Below, piece after piece: positions 44,113-51,953 of a stretch of 64,000 nt of DNA. Numbering within the stretch: the first letter of the stretch is position 1; every line of letters starts with the position of its first letter. A program made the position numbers and the translations under genes. This DNA comes from Rivibacter subsaxonicus (GTDB taxonomy: Bacteria; Pseudomonadota; Gammaproteobacteria; Burkholderiales; Burkholderiaceae_C), in NCBI RefSeq assembly GCF_004217215.1, contig NZ_SHKP01000006.1:186001-250000 (forward strand), given 5' to 3'. Under the pieces are notes generated by a model. It searched no databases, was not told where the DNA came from, and saw nothing but the letters and a program-made list of their open reading frames with translations.

Positions 44113-45033
44113 ATGGCTGCACGCTCCATCGCCTCCCTCACGCTGAGCTTCGGCTTGGTCTCGATTCCGGTGAAGCTGTACTCCGCCACCGAGTCCTCGG
44201 CGACCGTCAGGTTCAACATGCTCTCCAAGGACGGCGCCCGTCTCAAGCAGCAGTACGTGTCCGAGAAGGACGGCAAGGTCGTCGAACGCGCCGAGATGGT
44301 GAAGGGCTACGAGTTCGAGAAGGATCGGTTCGTCGTCTTCACGGCCGACGAACTCAAGGCGTTGGATGAGACCGCCAGCCACGTGATTGAGATCGTGGCG
44401 TTCGTCCCAGAAAAATCCGTTGATCCCGTCTATTACGACAAGGCGTACCTGATGGCGCCCGACAAGCGCGGAGGCAAGCCTTATGCGCTGCTGACGGCTG
44501 CGATGCGCAGCAGCAGTCGTTGCGCACTGGCTCGATGGACCTGGAAGGGCAAGCAGTACGTCGTGCAGGTTCGCGTCGCCGAGGACGGGTTGGTGCTGCA
44601 GCAACTGTTGTACGCAGAAGAAGTCAGGTCGTTGAAGGATCTCGACATCGAGCACGTCGACGTGTCGTCCGCGGAACTGACACTGGCCCTGCAACTCATC
44701 GACCAGATCTCCAAGGATGCCTACGATCCTGCTGAGTTCAAGGACGAAGAGAAGAAGCGAGTTCTGGCGGCGATCGACGACAAGATCGCGGGCAAGCATG
44801 TGGTTGCTTCCGAGCGCAACGAGGAAACGACTGGCGCGCAGGTAATCGACCTGATGGAAGCGCTGCGGGCAAGCCTCGGCCAGCGCAGCGGCAAGGCGGC
44901 TGCAACGACTGCCACGCCCGAGGACGCAGCCATTCCTGCCGGGGCCTTGAAGGATCGCAAGAGCGTCAAGCGGGCGGCCAAGGTTGCCGAGGAGGCCGTC
45001 GCTGCGCCCGCTCGGTCCCGAGCACGCAAGTGA
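44113..45033 (+). CDS. ku: Bacterial Ku protein
   Basis: 306-aa Ku homodimer subunit that binds DNA ends and recruits LigD. Start MAARSIASLTLSFGLVSIPV with AGGAGAG before the ATG. Further Ku motifs: KLYSATESSATVRFNMLSKD, VYYDKAYLMAPDKRGGKPYA, ALARWTWKGKQYVVQVRVAE. The C-terminal tail is long and basic (AKVAEEAVAAPARSRARK), as in Ku proteins with a LigD-stimulating tail. About 100 bases after ligD and overlapping the next gene. Confidence 0.96.
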   Translation: MAARSIASLTLSFGLVSIPVKLYSATESSATVRFNMLSKDGARLKQQYVSEKDGKVVERAEMVKGYEFEKDRFVVFTADELKALDETASHVIEIVAFVPEKSVDPVYYDKAYLMAPDKRGGKPYALLTAAMRSSSRCALARWTWKGKQYVVQVRVAEDGLVLQQLLYAEEVRSLKDLDIEHVDVSSAELTLALQLIDQISKDAYDPAEFKDEEKKRVLAAIDDKIAGKHVVASERNEETTGAQVIDLMEALRASLGQRSGKAAATTATPEDAAIPAGALKDRKSVKRAAKVAEEAVAAPARSRARK

Positions 45034-45869
45034 CTTCACAGGCAACTGAAGCGCCTTACACGCTGCGTCAGATCGAGCAAATGCTCGGCCTGGGGCGCAG
45101 CGTCATTTCCAGCATCATCGGTGCGGGCTTCGTGACGCCGGTTCGCGGTGCGCGCAACGAATACCGCTTCTCGTTCCAGGACGTCGTGTTGCTTCGTACC
45201 GCGCACGACTTGCGTACCGCTCGCATTCCCCGCCGCCGCGTGCTGCGCGCGCTGCAGATACTGAAAGACAAGCTTCCCGTCGAGTTGCCGCTGAGTGGCC
45301 TTCGCATCACGGCGATCGGCAACGATGTGGTCGTTAGAGAGGGGACGACGCATCGGGAAGTCGAGACCGGGCAGCTGCTGTTCGACTTCGGGGTCTCATC
45401 CAGCGCCGGAACGGTGACCTTCCTTCAGCCTACAGCGGCATCCGCCGAGGCGATCAAGGTTGAAGAGTCGGACTGGTTCGCCCGCGGCGAACAACTGGAG
45501 ACGAGCGGAGATTTCAGTGGGGCGGAGCAGGCGTATCGACAGGCACTGGCCGACAACTCGAACCATGGAGATGCCTACCTGAACCTGGGTGCCATCCTCT
45601 GCGAGGATGGTCGATGCGACGAGGCCGTGGCGCTGTACGACCAAGCTATCCGACATTGCCCGGACAACGCGCTGCTGCATTTCAACCGCGCGATCGCCTT
45701 AGAGGATCAGCACCGGGAACGCGAGGCCTTGACGAGCTACGAGCGAACCCTGGAGCTGGCCCCGGATCTCGCAGACGCTCACTACAACGCAGCCAGGCTC
45801 CACGAGATGCTGGGGCAGGTGCAGGGCGCGCTGAGGCACTTCAGCGCCTATCGCCGGCTGCAGCCATAG
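45030..45869 (+). CDS. MerR-like HTH / TPR protein in the NHEJ operon
   Basis: 279-aa protein whose GTG start overlaps the ku stop (GTGA). N-terminal MerR-type helix (YTLRQIEQMLGLGRSVISSI, RFSFQDVVLLRTAHDL) followed by TPR repeats from about residue 150 (GDFSGAEQAYRQALADNSNH, GDAYLNLGAILCEDGRCDEA, ALTSYERTLELAPDLADAHY). The fold suggests a DNA-binding regulator or scaffold. Translational coupling to ku strongly hints at a role in break repair or in controlling ligD-ku; not a described NHEJ component as far as I know. Confidence 0.87.
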   Translation: MTSQATEAPYTLRQIEQMLGLGRSVISSIIGAGFVTPVRGARNEYRFSFQDVVLLRTAHDLRTARIPRRRVLRALQILKDKLPVELPLSGLRITAIGNDVVVREGTTHREVETGQLLFDFGVSSSAGTVTFLQPTAASAEAIKVEESDWFARGEQLETSGDFSGAEQAYRQALADNSNHGDAYLNLGAILCEDGRCDEAVALYDQAIRHCPDNALLHFNRAIALEDQHREREALTSYERTLELAPDLADAHYNAARLHEMLGQVQGALRHFSAYRRLQP

Positions 45870-46203
45870 GGTTCTGACCGTTGGTCAAGGCGCGCCGAGC
45901 CGACCGAGTGACGGCTTAAGACTGATCTGCGACGGTCAGCCCGGCTCGGCGAGTGACGCCTGTCGACAAAAGCGGTCACCGATGGCCTCGAGGAGTAAGC
46001 GGCCGGTCTACATCCGTGACCGGTCGTTGGCGGCCCTGCGCTCGATCGGCATCGATTCTTCGATCGCGGATCGTCCGCTTCTCTCGGCGATGGACATGCG
46101 TTCTCGACCCGTTCCTGAAGTCCGATGCCGCGAAATGCTCGCAGCAAAGCGGCCGTTAAACATCACCTACCCGGCTTGAGCGCGACCCTTTGGGGTCTCT
46201 ACG
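45870..46203. other. Intergenic stretch, no gene seen
   Basis: About 330 bases after the NHEJ operon. Short open frames exist but have no recognisable product or ribosome site. It runs into a decayed transposase-like stretch and may be debris of the same element. Confidence 0.4.
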
Positions 46204-46455
46204 GTGATTCGTCGAACGACAGTGCATGCGCGCATTCGTACGGCATTCCATCGGGCTCGCGAGCGCGGGGAGCCGGGCCGGCAGTCGAGGTGCGCGAGTC
46301 GACGGTACAACTGGCGCCAGGTGTCGATGGAGGGTCGACTTCGTGCGCCGCATCGAGCGATTTGCGCGGGGTCCGAACGGCGACCCGGCGCACTGAGCGC
46401 TATGGGGCGGCCGTGGTCCCCCTCGCCCACGTACCGCCTTCCTGCTCGAGCGCCG
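46204..46455 (+). pseudogene. Decayed IS481-like transposase N-terminus
   Basis: Read with frameshifts, the stretch gives RRTTVHARIRTAFHRARE, then RYN, then a WR-containing helix and ALSAM-like / GAAVVPLAH pieces, in the order of the HTH start of IS481-type transposases (TT..R..IQ.S...LA..Y.....V.KWR.R...LT..EE..VV). No single frame is intact. Call rests on piecing frames together, so it is uncertain. Confidence 0.35.
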
Positions 46456-46456
46456 G

Positions 46457-47017
46457 TTAGTTCAGGTCCTTGTCCTTCCAGGCTTTCGTGCCTGCCACGG
46501 CGACGCCTGCCTGTAGGCCCGCTTTCGTCAGCGCGTACTGCTTGCCTCCCGTGAACTCCCCGGCACCCGCCTTGACGTTGGCGGCGCTGGCGCCGGTACC
46601 GGCACCGGCGGCGGCGCCGGCGGAGGCATCCCAGCCCTTGTCGATGAAGTCGGTCAGCGCCTTCGCATCGCTGAACACGTAAAGGTAGCGCGTGTCGGAG
46701 GCGCCAACCTGCAGGCCGGCACTCGCCTGCGCGATGCTCATGTAGACGTCGCTCTTCGTCTTGCTGTTGTGTGCGATGCCCTTGCCCCCGGCCCCGCCGA
46801 GGCCGAGGCTGAGGCCGTACGTTGTGAACACGGCATAGCCGGGTGCCGCTTCCACGGCAGTCTTGAGCTTGGGGTCGGCCTTGTAGAAGTCCTGCAGCGC
46901 CTGCATGGCCTTGGCCTTCACCTCGGCCTGCTGGGCGGCCTTGTCCTGTGCATAGGCGCCGGCGCCCAGCATCGAGACAAGCGCGATGCCAGTGATGAGC
47001 AACTTGCTAAACCGCAT
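46457..47017 (-). CDS. SYLF-domain (YSC84-like) secreted protein
   Basis: 186-aa protein with a signal peptide (LLITGIALVSMLGAGAYA) and a SYLF/DUF500 domain: DPKLKTAVEAAPGYAVFTTY, GLGGAGGKGIAHNSKTKSDV, ASAGLQVGASDTRYLYVFSD, FIDKGWDASAGAAAGAGTGA. SYLF proteins bind phosphoinositides or other lipids in eukaryotes; bacterial members are periplasmic and of unknown role. Single gene with an 8-bp hairpin upstream. Confidence 0.9.
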   Translation of the reverse strand: MRFSKLLITGIALVSMLGAGAYAQDKAAQQAEVKAKAMQALQDFYKADPKLKTAVEAAPGYAVFTTYGLSLGLGGAGGKGIAHNSKTKSDVYMSIAQASAGLQVGASDTRYLYVFSDAKALTDFIDKGWDASAGAAAGAGTGASAANVKAGAGEFTGGKQYALTKAGLQAGVAVAGTKAWKDKDLN

Positions 47018-47047
47018 CGAATTCTCCAGAAGGGGTAGGGGGAGGAA

Positions 47048-47069
47048 TGCTACTCCCGCACGAGTAGCA
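47048..47069. promoter_or_regulatory. Small inverted repeat upstream of the SYLF gene
   Basis: TGCTACTC-CCGCAC-GAGTAGCA, 31 bases upstream of the SYLF start codon. It could be an operator or an mRNA leader hairpin. No T-run follows. Confidence 0.4.
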
Positions 47070-47130
47070 CAGAGAGGCTATCTCTGCGATGCGACGACTG
47101 ATCGATTCCCACTCACGGAAGACTGCTATT

Positions 47131-47238
47131 GGCCGGCAGTGTGAGTACGAGGCCGCGCTCGGAACGTGACTTTCGATGCGTGGGCATGGGCTGCCAACGT
47201 CAGCTATCGGTGAAGCCCAGGAACTCACACTGCCGGCC
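47131..47238. repeat. 108-bp element with perfect 16-bp inverted ends
   Basis: GGCCGGCAGTGTGAGT (47131-47146) and its exact inverse ACTCACACTGCCGGCC (47223-47238) enclose 76 non-coding bases. Long inverted ends around a short non-coding core resemble a MITE or solo transposon ends. It lies between the SYLF gene and tniQ. Confidence 0.65.
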
Positions 47239-47292
47239 AGGAGCCGTCGCCGACGACTGGCAGCTTCCCGGCCGCCCGACGCCCGCGCCATC

Positions 47293-47422
47293 ATGCTCAT
47301 TTCCACTCAGGCGCGCATCAACGCCAGCACCGCACCTGCCTCGCGAGCTGCCCTCTGCCGCCTACGCCGCCGATGTGCGCAAGGAGGCACTGGCCGGCGA
47401 ACTCGCGATCAAGGGGCTGTGA
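47293..47422 (+). pseudogene. Possible frameshifted small gene before tniQ
   Basis: ATG at 47293 opens MLISTQARINASTAPASRA; after one base shift a second frame continues SAAYAADVRKEALAGELAIK and ends at 47422, three bases before tniQ. The pieces fit together as one short protein, but 130 bases is not a multiple of three. It may be the tail or remnant of the transposition gene normally upstream of tniQ. Weak call. Confidence 0.3.
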
Positions 47423-47424
47423 AC

Positions 47425-48747
47425 ATGCAGAACCAGATCGCCAGCCGCGCCGGCTTCACGCTGGCTCACCTGCCACTTCTCGGTGCCGGAAGCAGCCGGA
47501 CCGAGTCGCTCGCGAGTTACGTGCTGCGGCTCGCCCACGCCCATGGCTATCGGCCCAACGACTTCATCAAGTTGCTCGCACCGCTGAGCGGGCAGGCCGA
47601 ACGCGACGCCGGGCAATGGATCGGCCAGTTCCTGGACACCCGCTTCAGCGACGAAGCCTCGGTGCTTGCCTGCTGGGTGCCGCTGCTCGAGCAACTGACC
47701 GGTGTCAGTGGCTTGGCCGTCGCCACGCTCGGCACTTGGGGGTCTCTGCTGACACGGCGTGGCAGCGATGCGGTCGTGCGCCAATGGTGTCCGCACTGCC
47801 TGGAGGATGGCCATCGCTCGGGCGGCGCGCACATGCACCTGCTGTGGAGCGTTGGCCTGGTGCAAGCCTGCCCGCACCATGGGACCGAACTCGAGTCGGT
47901 CTGCCCGCACTGCGGAGCCGGCCGCACACCATCGGGCAGGCCCGCCAAGCGCTTCGCGATGCATGCGCCGGGCGTTTGCGCCAGCTGCGGTGGCTGGCTC
48001 GGCACGGTCGACCCACGCCAGCCGCAGGCGTCACCTCGCGAGATTCCGCAAGCCAGCAACCACGCGGTCTGCGTGGCCGAGCAGATCGGCACGCTGATCG
48101 CACGGCCGCTCGGCCCTGAGGAAAGCCTGCGTGTCCATTGCACCTTGAACGTGGCCAAGGATCGCTACTTCGGCGGCTCGATGGTCGAGTTGGCGCGCTG
48201 GATCGGACTCGGCAAGTCGACGGTGCACGGCTGGCTGAGTGGCGAGGTGGTGCCGGAACTGCGGCGGCTGGTCGAACTGGCGCTGAAGCTACGCGTGCCG
48301 CTGGGCGATCTCGTGCGCGGATGCACCGATTCCTTGCCGCTGTCGCTCACCTCCGGGAGCGCCGGACTGAAGTCCTATGTCCGCGCCGAACCGCGCCCGG
48401 ACGAGAAGCGTGCCGATCTGCGCCAGTTGTTCGAGACGCGGCCTGACCTGTCGATTCGAGAGATGGCCCGACTGCTGGGCATGAACCCCCGGGATGTCTA
48501 CTACTACGAACCGGAACTGGCGCGAGCGCACAGCGATGCCAGGCGCATGGAGCAAAGCGAAGCGAGGGAGGCTGTGCTGGACGAAGCGGCGCAGGGGGTG
48601 ATGACGCACCTGGCACGGGTCGAGTCGGTGGGCGAATGCACGACCGTTCGCGATCTGCGCGCCGCGGCGGCCAACGAGGCGCCGAGCTTGTCCTACGCGG
48701 ACCAGCAGCGCGTCGTCACCGAGGTGCTCAAAGACTGGGCCGCCTGA
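47425..48747 (+). CDS. Orphan TniQ/TnsD-like transposition target-selector
   Basis: 440-aa TniQ-family protein. Zinc-finger pairs are visible as WCPHC (122-125), ACPHH (149-152), VCPHC (160-163) and VCASC (185-188). LASYVLRLAHAHGYRPNDFI is the family N-terminus, and a HTH (MVELARWIGLGKSTVHGWLS) follows near residue 240. In Tn5053/Tn7-type and CRISPR-linked elements, TniQ chooses the target site together with a transposase and an AAA+ protein. Neither tnsB/tniA nor tnsC/tniB is present, but a tRNA gene lies just downstream. Start ATG 47425 is preferred over an open frame that reaches further upstream. Confidence 0.87.
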   Translation: MQNQIASRAGFTLAHLPLLGAGSSRTESLASYVLRLAHAHGYRPNDFIKLLAPLSGQAERDAGQWIGQFLDTRFSDEASVLACWVPLLEQLTGVSGLAVATLGTWGSLLTRRGSDAVVRQWCPHCLEDGHRSGGAHMHLLWSVGLVQACPHHGTELESVCPHCGAGRTPSGRPAKRFAMHAPGVCASCGGWLGTVDPRQPQASPREIPQASNHAVCVAEQIGTLIARPLGPEESLRVHCTLNVAKDRYFGGSMVELARWIGLGKSTVHGWLSGEVVPELRRLVELALKLRVPLGDLVRGCTDSLPLSLTSGSAGLKSYVRAEPRPDEKRADLRQLFETRPDLSIREMARLLGMNPRDVYYYEPELARAHSDARRMEQSEAREAVLDEAAQGVMTHLARVESVGECTTVRDLRAAAANEAPSLSYADQQRVVTEVLKDWAA

Positions 48748-48783
48748 CCCAGGCGCCTGCGCCAGCGCAGGCTCCGCCAAAGA

Positions 48784-48812
48784 AAAAGGGCCGCTCTGAG
48801 AGCGGCCCTTTT
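48784..48812. terminator. Bidirectional terminator of tniQ and tRNA-Ala
   Basis: AAAAGGGCCGCTC-TGA-GAGCGGCCCTTTT forms a 13-bp stem with T-runs on both strands. It ends tniQ from the left and tRNA-Ala transcription from the right. Confidence 0.87.
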
Positions 48813-48863
48813 GCCATTTGCAATCGTGAGTTTCCTCACGGGTCAATGGGTCTGATCTGCAAG
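48787..48863. repeat. 77-bp conserved terminator element, copy B
   Basis: Nearly identical to 38736-38812: terminator stem, CCATTTGCAATCGTGAG, second hairpin and the tail GGTCAATGGGTCTGATCTGC then AAG. About two differences, both around the T-run of the terminator. Conservation outside the stem suggests a small RNA on the minus strand or a mobile repeat. Confidence 0.85.
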
Positions 48864-48932
48864 CATTTCCTGGCCGTTTGGCCACGATATGCCCGCCGGC
48901 ACACTGACTCCCGTCAGGCCCTTCATTTGTCT

Positions 48933-49008
<76 letters not shown>

Positions 49009-49124
49009 GACGGATGCAATTGTAGCGCAGGCACCGGCGTCGTCCGACCCGGGATGGCGTGCAAACGAGCACGGCGGGCGGCTCGCTACAGTGCGTGCAT
49101 CTAGGGTCGGGTTCGGGAGCGAGC

Positions 49125-50795
49125 ATGGCGAACGGCTGGGGACTGTTGGGGCGTACCGGTGCGGGCCAACTGCTGATGCGCCTGTTGCTGGGCCTTCTGC
49201 TCGTGGCGCAGCTCGGCCTGGTCCGGGCGGCCGACACGCCCGCAACGGGTGCGAGTGCGGCGGAGGCCGCCGCTGCCGACGTGCAAGGCGCCACGCTGAT
49301 GATTGCCCAGCGCCCGGTCGTGCAGTTTCGCGTGCCCTTTGCCGGGTCCGACCCGGCGAGTCGCGCCAGCCGGGCCCAGGCCCGGGTCAAGGAAGTGATC
49401 GACCGCGGTATCGCGGCGCCGGTCGAGGCGGTGCCGCTGAGTGCCGACGGTCGACAAGGCATGGCCTTGCGGATCGGCGAGGTGGTGGTGTTCGTCGTGA
49501 TCGACGGCGATGTCGAGCCCGGCGGCGGCCGCACGCTCGAGGCCACCGCAGAGGCGGCGCGGCGAGCGCTTGGCGAGGCCATCGAGGCCCACCGCGAGCA
49601 GCGCCGTTGGCCGGTGCTGCTCAAAGGCGTGGCGGTCGCGCTGCTGGCAACCGTGGTGCTGGCGGCCGCGCTGTGGGCCACCTGGGCGCTGACCAACTGG
49701 CTCGGCGCCAACTTCTCGCGGATGCTGCGCGGGCGCGTGCTGTCCAACTTCGGACGATACGGCTCGGGGCTACTCTTGCGACTGTCGCAGGTGCTGGCGC
49801 TGTTCGTCAGCGCGGCGTTGCTGTTTGCCTGGCTCGAGGTGGTGCTCGACGCCTTTCCGGCCAGCCGGCCGCTGTCGGAGCGCCTGGTCGGCCTGGTCGG
49901 CGACGCCGCGCAGCAGGTGATCTCGGGCCTCATCGATGCGGTGCCGGGCCTGATCGTGGTGGCGGTGATCGCGCTCGTGGCGCAGGGCGTGGCCGAGGTC
50001 TCGAATGCCGTGTTCCGCGGCATCGAGCAAGGCCGGCTCAGCATGCCCGGCCTGCACCCGGACACGGCCGGTGCCTCGCGCCAGTTGGCGGTGGTGCTGA
50101 TCTGGGCGCTGGCGCTGGTGGCGGCCTTCCCCTACCTGCCGGGCTCCGATACCAATGTGTTCAAGGGCGTATCGGTCTTTCTGGGTGCCGTCATCACGCT
50201 CGGCTCCAGCGGCGTCGTGCAGCAGGCGATGAGCGGGCTGGTGCTGGTCTACTCGCGCGCGCTCAAGGTCGGCGAGTACGTGGTGGTGGGCTCCGAGGGC
50301 AGCAGCGTCGAGGGCGCGGTGGTCGAAGTCGGCGCGCTGGCGACCAAGCTGGCGGCCGCCACCGGCGAGATCATCACGGTGCCCAACGCGGTGCTGGTTG
50401 GCAACTCGGTGCGCAACTTCTCGCGCCAGCCGGGGCAGGGCAGCCAGGTCAGCACCACGGTGACGATCGGCTACGACGCGCCGTGGCGGCTGGTGCACCA
50501 GATGCTGCTGCGGGCGGCGGCCGAGACGCCCGGGCTGCGCGAATCGCCCAAGCCCTTCATCCTGCAGCGCGCGTTGAACGACTTCTACGTCGCCTACGAG
50601 TTGCGCGCCTACATCGACCGGCCGATCGAGCGGCTGCAGATCCTGTCGACGCTGCATGCGCGCATCCAGGACGCCTTCAACGCGCAGGGCGTGCAGATCA
50701 TGTCGCCGCACTTCCTGGCGCAGCCGGAGCAGGCGGTGGTGGTGCCGCCCGAGGCCTGGGATCCGCCGCTGAAGAAGCCCGGGGCGCCGGGCTGA
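49125..50795 (+). CDS. MscS-family mechanosensitive channel
   Basis: 556-aa small-conductance mechanosensitive channel. A signal-like N-terminus (LLMRLLLGLLLVAQLGLVRA) and a periplasmic domain precede about five membrane helices (VAVALLATVVLAAALWATWA, VLALFVSAALLFAWLEVVL, VPGLIVVAVIALVAQGVAEV, LAVVLIWALALVAAFPYL). The pore and beta domain follow: KGVSVFLGAVITLGSSGVVQ, QAMSGLVLVYSRALKVGEYV, GEIITVPNAVLVGNSVRNFS. GGGAGCGAGC precedes the ATG. It releases solutes on osmotic downshock. Single gene, divergent from tRNA-Ala. Confidence 0.92.
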   Translation: MANGWGLLGRTGAGQLLMRLLLGLLLVAQLGLVRAADTPATGASAAEAAAADVQGATLMIAQRPVVQFRVPFAGSDPASRASRAQARVKEVIDRGIAAPVEAVPLSADGRQGMALRIGEVVVFVVIDGDVEPGGGRTLEATAEAARRALGEAIEAHREQRRWPVLLKGVAVALLATVVLAAALWATWALTNWLGANFSRMLRGRVLSNFGRYGSGLLLRLSQVLALFVSAALLFAWLEVVLDAFPASRPLSERLVGLVGDAAQQVISGLIDAVPGLIVVAVIALVAQGVAEVSNAVFRGIEQGRLSMPGLHPDTAGASRQLAVVLIWALALVAAFPYLPGSDTNVFKGVSVFLGAVITLGSSGVVQQAMSGLVLVYSRALKVGEYVVVGSEGSSVEGAVVEVGALATKLAAATGEIITVPNAVLVGNSVRNFSRQPGQGSQVSTTVTIGYDAPWRLVHQMLLRAAAETPGLRESPKPFILQRALNDFYVAYELRAYIDRPIERLQILSTLHARIQDAFNAQGVQIMSPHFLAQPEQAVVVPPEAWDPPLKKPGAPG

Positions 50796-50799
50796 GGAC

Positions 50800-51696
50800 T
50801 CAGCTCAGGCCGTTGCGCCGCGCCAGTTCAAGCCACAGCCCCGCGTGGTCCAGGTCGCCGAGCCCATGCTCGGCGGCGCTGGCGTAGAGCTGCTCGAGCA
50901 GCGCCGTCACCGGCAGCGTGGTCTGCAGTTCGCCGGCGGTGGCCAGCGCGTTGCGCAGGTCCTTGAGCTGCACCGTGACCGCGCCGCGCTTGGCGAAGTC
51001 GCGCTCGACCATGCGCTGGCCGTGCACCTGCAGGATGCGGCTGTCGGCAAAGCCGCCGGAGAGCGCGGCCCGCACCTTGGCCGGATCGGCACCGCCGGCC
51101 TGCGCCAGCAGCAGCGCCTCGGCCACGGCGCCGATCGTGATGCCGACGATCATCTGGTTGGCCAGCTTGGCGAGCTGGCCGGCGCCGGTCGGGCCGACGT
51201 GGGTGGCGCGGCCGAGCGCGGCGAAGACCGTTGCCGCGCGCGCGAGGTCGGCCTCGGTTCCGCCGACCATGATCGCCAGCGTGCCGGCCTCGGCGCCGAG
51301 CGTGCCGCCGGAGACCGGCGCATCGAGCGCCGCCACGCCGCGCTCGGCGAGCCAGGCCGCGTGCTCGCGCGCCTGCGCCGGCTGGATCGAGCTCATGTCG
51401 ATGAACAGCGCACCGGGTCGCAGCGCGGCGAGCACGCCACCATCGGTGAGCACCTCGCGCACGATGCCACCGTGTTCGAGCATCGTGATCACGATGTCGG
51501 CCTCGGCGACCGCCTCGGCGGCGCTGGCGGCGATGTGCGCGCCCTCGGTCTGCAGTGGCAGAGCCTTGGACGGCGTGCGGTTCCAGGCCGTCAGCGGCAT
51601 TGCGGCCGCGAGCAGCCGGCGTGCCATCGGCAGGCCCATCAGGCCGATGCCGAGGAGGGTGATGCGGGGCGGTGAAGTGGGGCTGGCTTCGCTCAT
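50800..51696 (-). CDS. Beta-hydroxyacid dehydrogenase (HIBADH/GarR type)
   Basis: 298-aa NAD(P)-dependent oxidoreductase. GIGLMGLPMARRLL is the nucleotide motif, ALDAPVSGGTLGAEAGTLAI the substrate segment, and the catalytic lysine lies in GPTGAGQLAKLANQMIVGI. Such enzymes reduce tartronate semialdehyde or oxidise 3-hydroxyisobutyrate; succinic-semialdehyde reductase relatives are also similar. Substrate undecided. Converges with mscS; the 4.5S RNA gene lies upstream. Confidence 0.9.
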   Translation of the reverse strand: MSEASPTSPPRITLLGIGLMGLPMARRLLAAAMPLTAWNRTPSKALPLQTEGAHIAASAAEAVAEADIVITMLEHGGIVREVLTDGGVLAALRPGALFIDMSSIQPAQAREHAAWLAERGVAALDAPVSGGTLGAEAGTLAIMVGGTEADLARAATVFAALGRATHVGPTGAGQLAKLANQMIVGITIGAVAEALLLAQAGGADPAKVRAALSGGFADSRILQVHGQRMVERDFAKRGAVTVQLKDLRNALATAGELQTTLPVTALLEQLYASAAEHGLGDLDHAGLWLELARRNGLS

Positions 51697-51739
51697 GGGC
51701 GCCAAGCATAGGCGCGGCACGGCGGCGGCGAGCAAATAG

Positions 51740-51836
51740 GGTTGACGAGCCTTACCCAGGCACTGAGTGCTAACGGTTAGGGCTGCTTCGTTCCCGACCT
51801 GACCCGTTTGGCCGCGCCCCCATGCTGGGAGGCCCG
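51740..51836 (-). ncRNA. ffs: 4.5S RNA of the signal recognition particle
   Basis: Read on the minus strand, about 97 bases contain the SRP core GGTCAGGTCGGGAACGAAGC then AGCC, close to the E. coli GGTCAGGTCCGGAAGGAAGC then AGCC. Outer parts pair: GGGCCTCCCAG at the 5' side with CTGGGTAAGGCTC at the 3' side. A -10-like TAGAAT lies at 51846-51851, ten bases ahead. Ends are approximate. The RNA binds Ffh and targets ribosomes to the membrane. Its place near dnaX is usual for this group. Confidence 0.93.
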
Positions 51837-51917
51837 TCAGCTTCGATTCTACCGGGCCGGCTTCGCTGCGCTCGCTTCGGCCTCATGCCGCTCGCAGAGC
51901 TCGCGTCCTTCGTCCCG

Positions 51918-51943
51918 TCCAAGCCCGAGCTGTCGGGCTTGGA
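51918..51943 (-). terminator. Hairpin after the PurM-like gene
   Basis: Perfect 11-bp stem TCCAAGCCCGA / TCGGGCTTGGA with loop GCTG, ten bases after the stop of the minus-strand gene. No T-run follows, so it is either a Rho-dependent/RNA-stabilising hairpin or a weak terminator. Confidence 0.5.
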
Positions 51944-51953
51944 GCCGCGGGAC

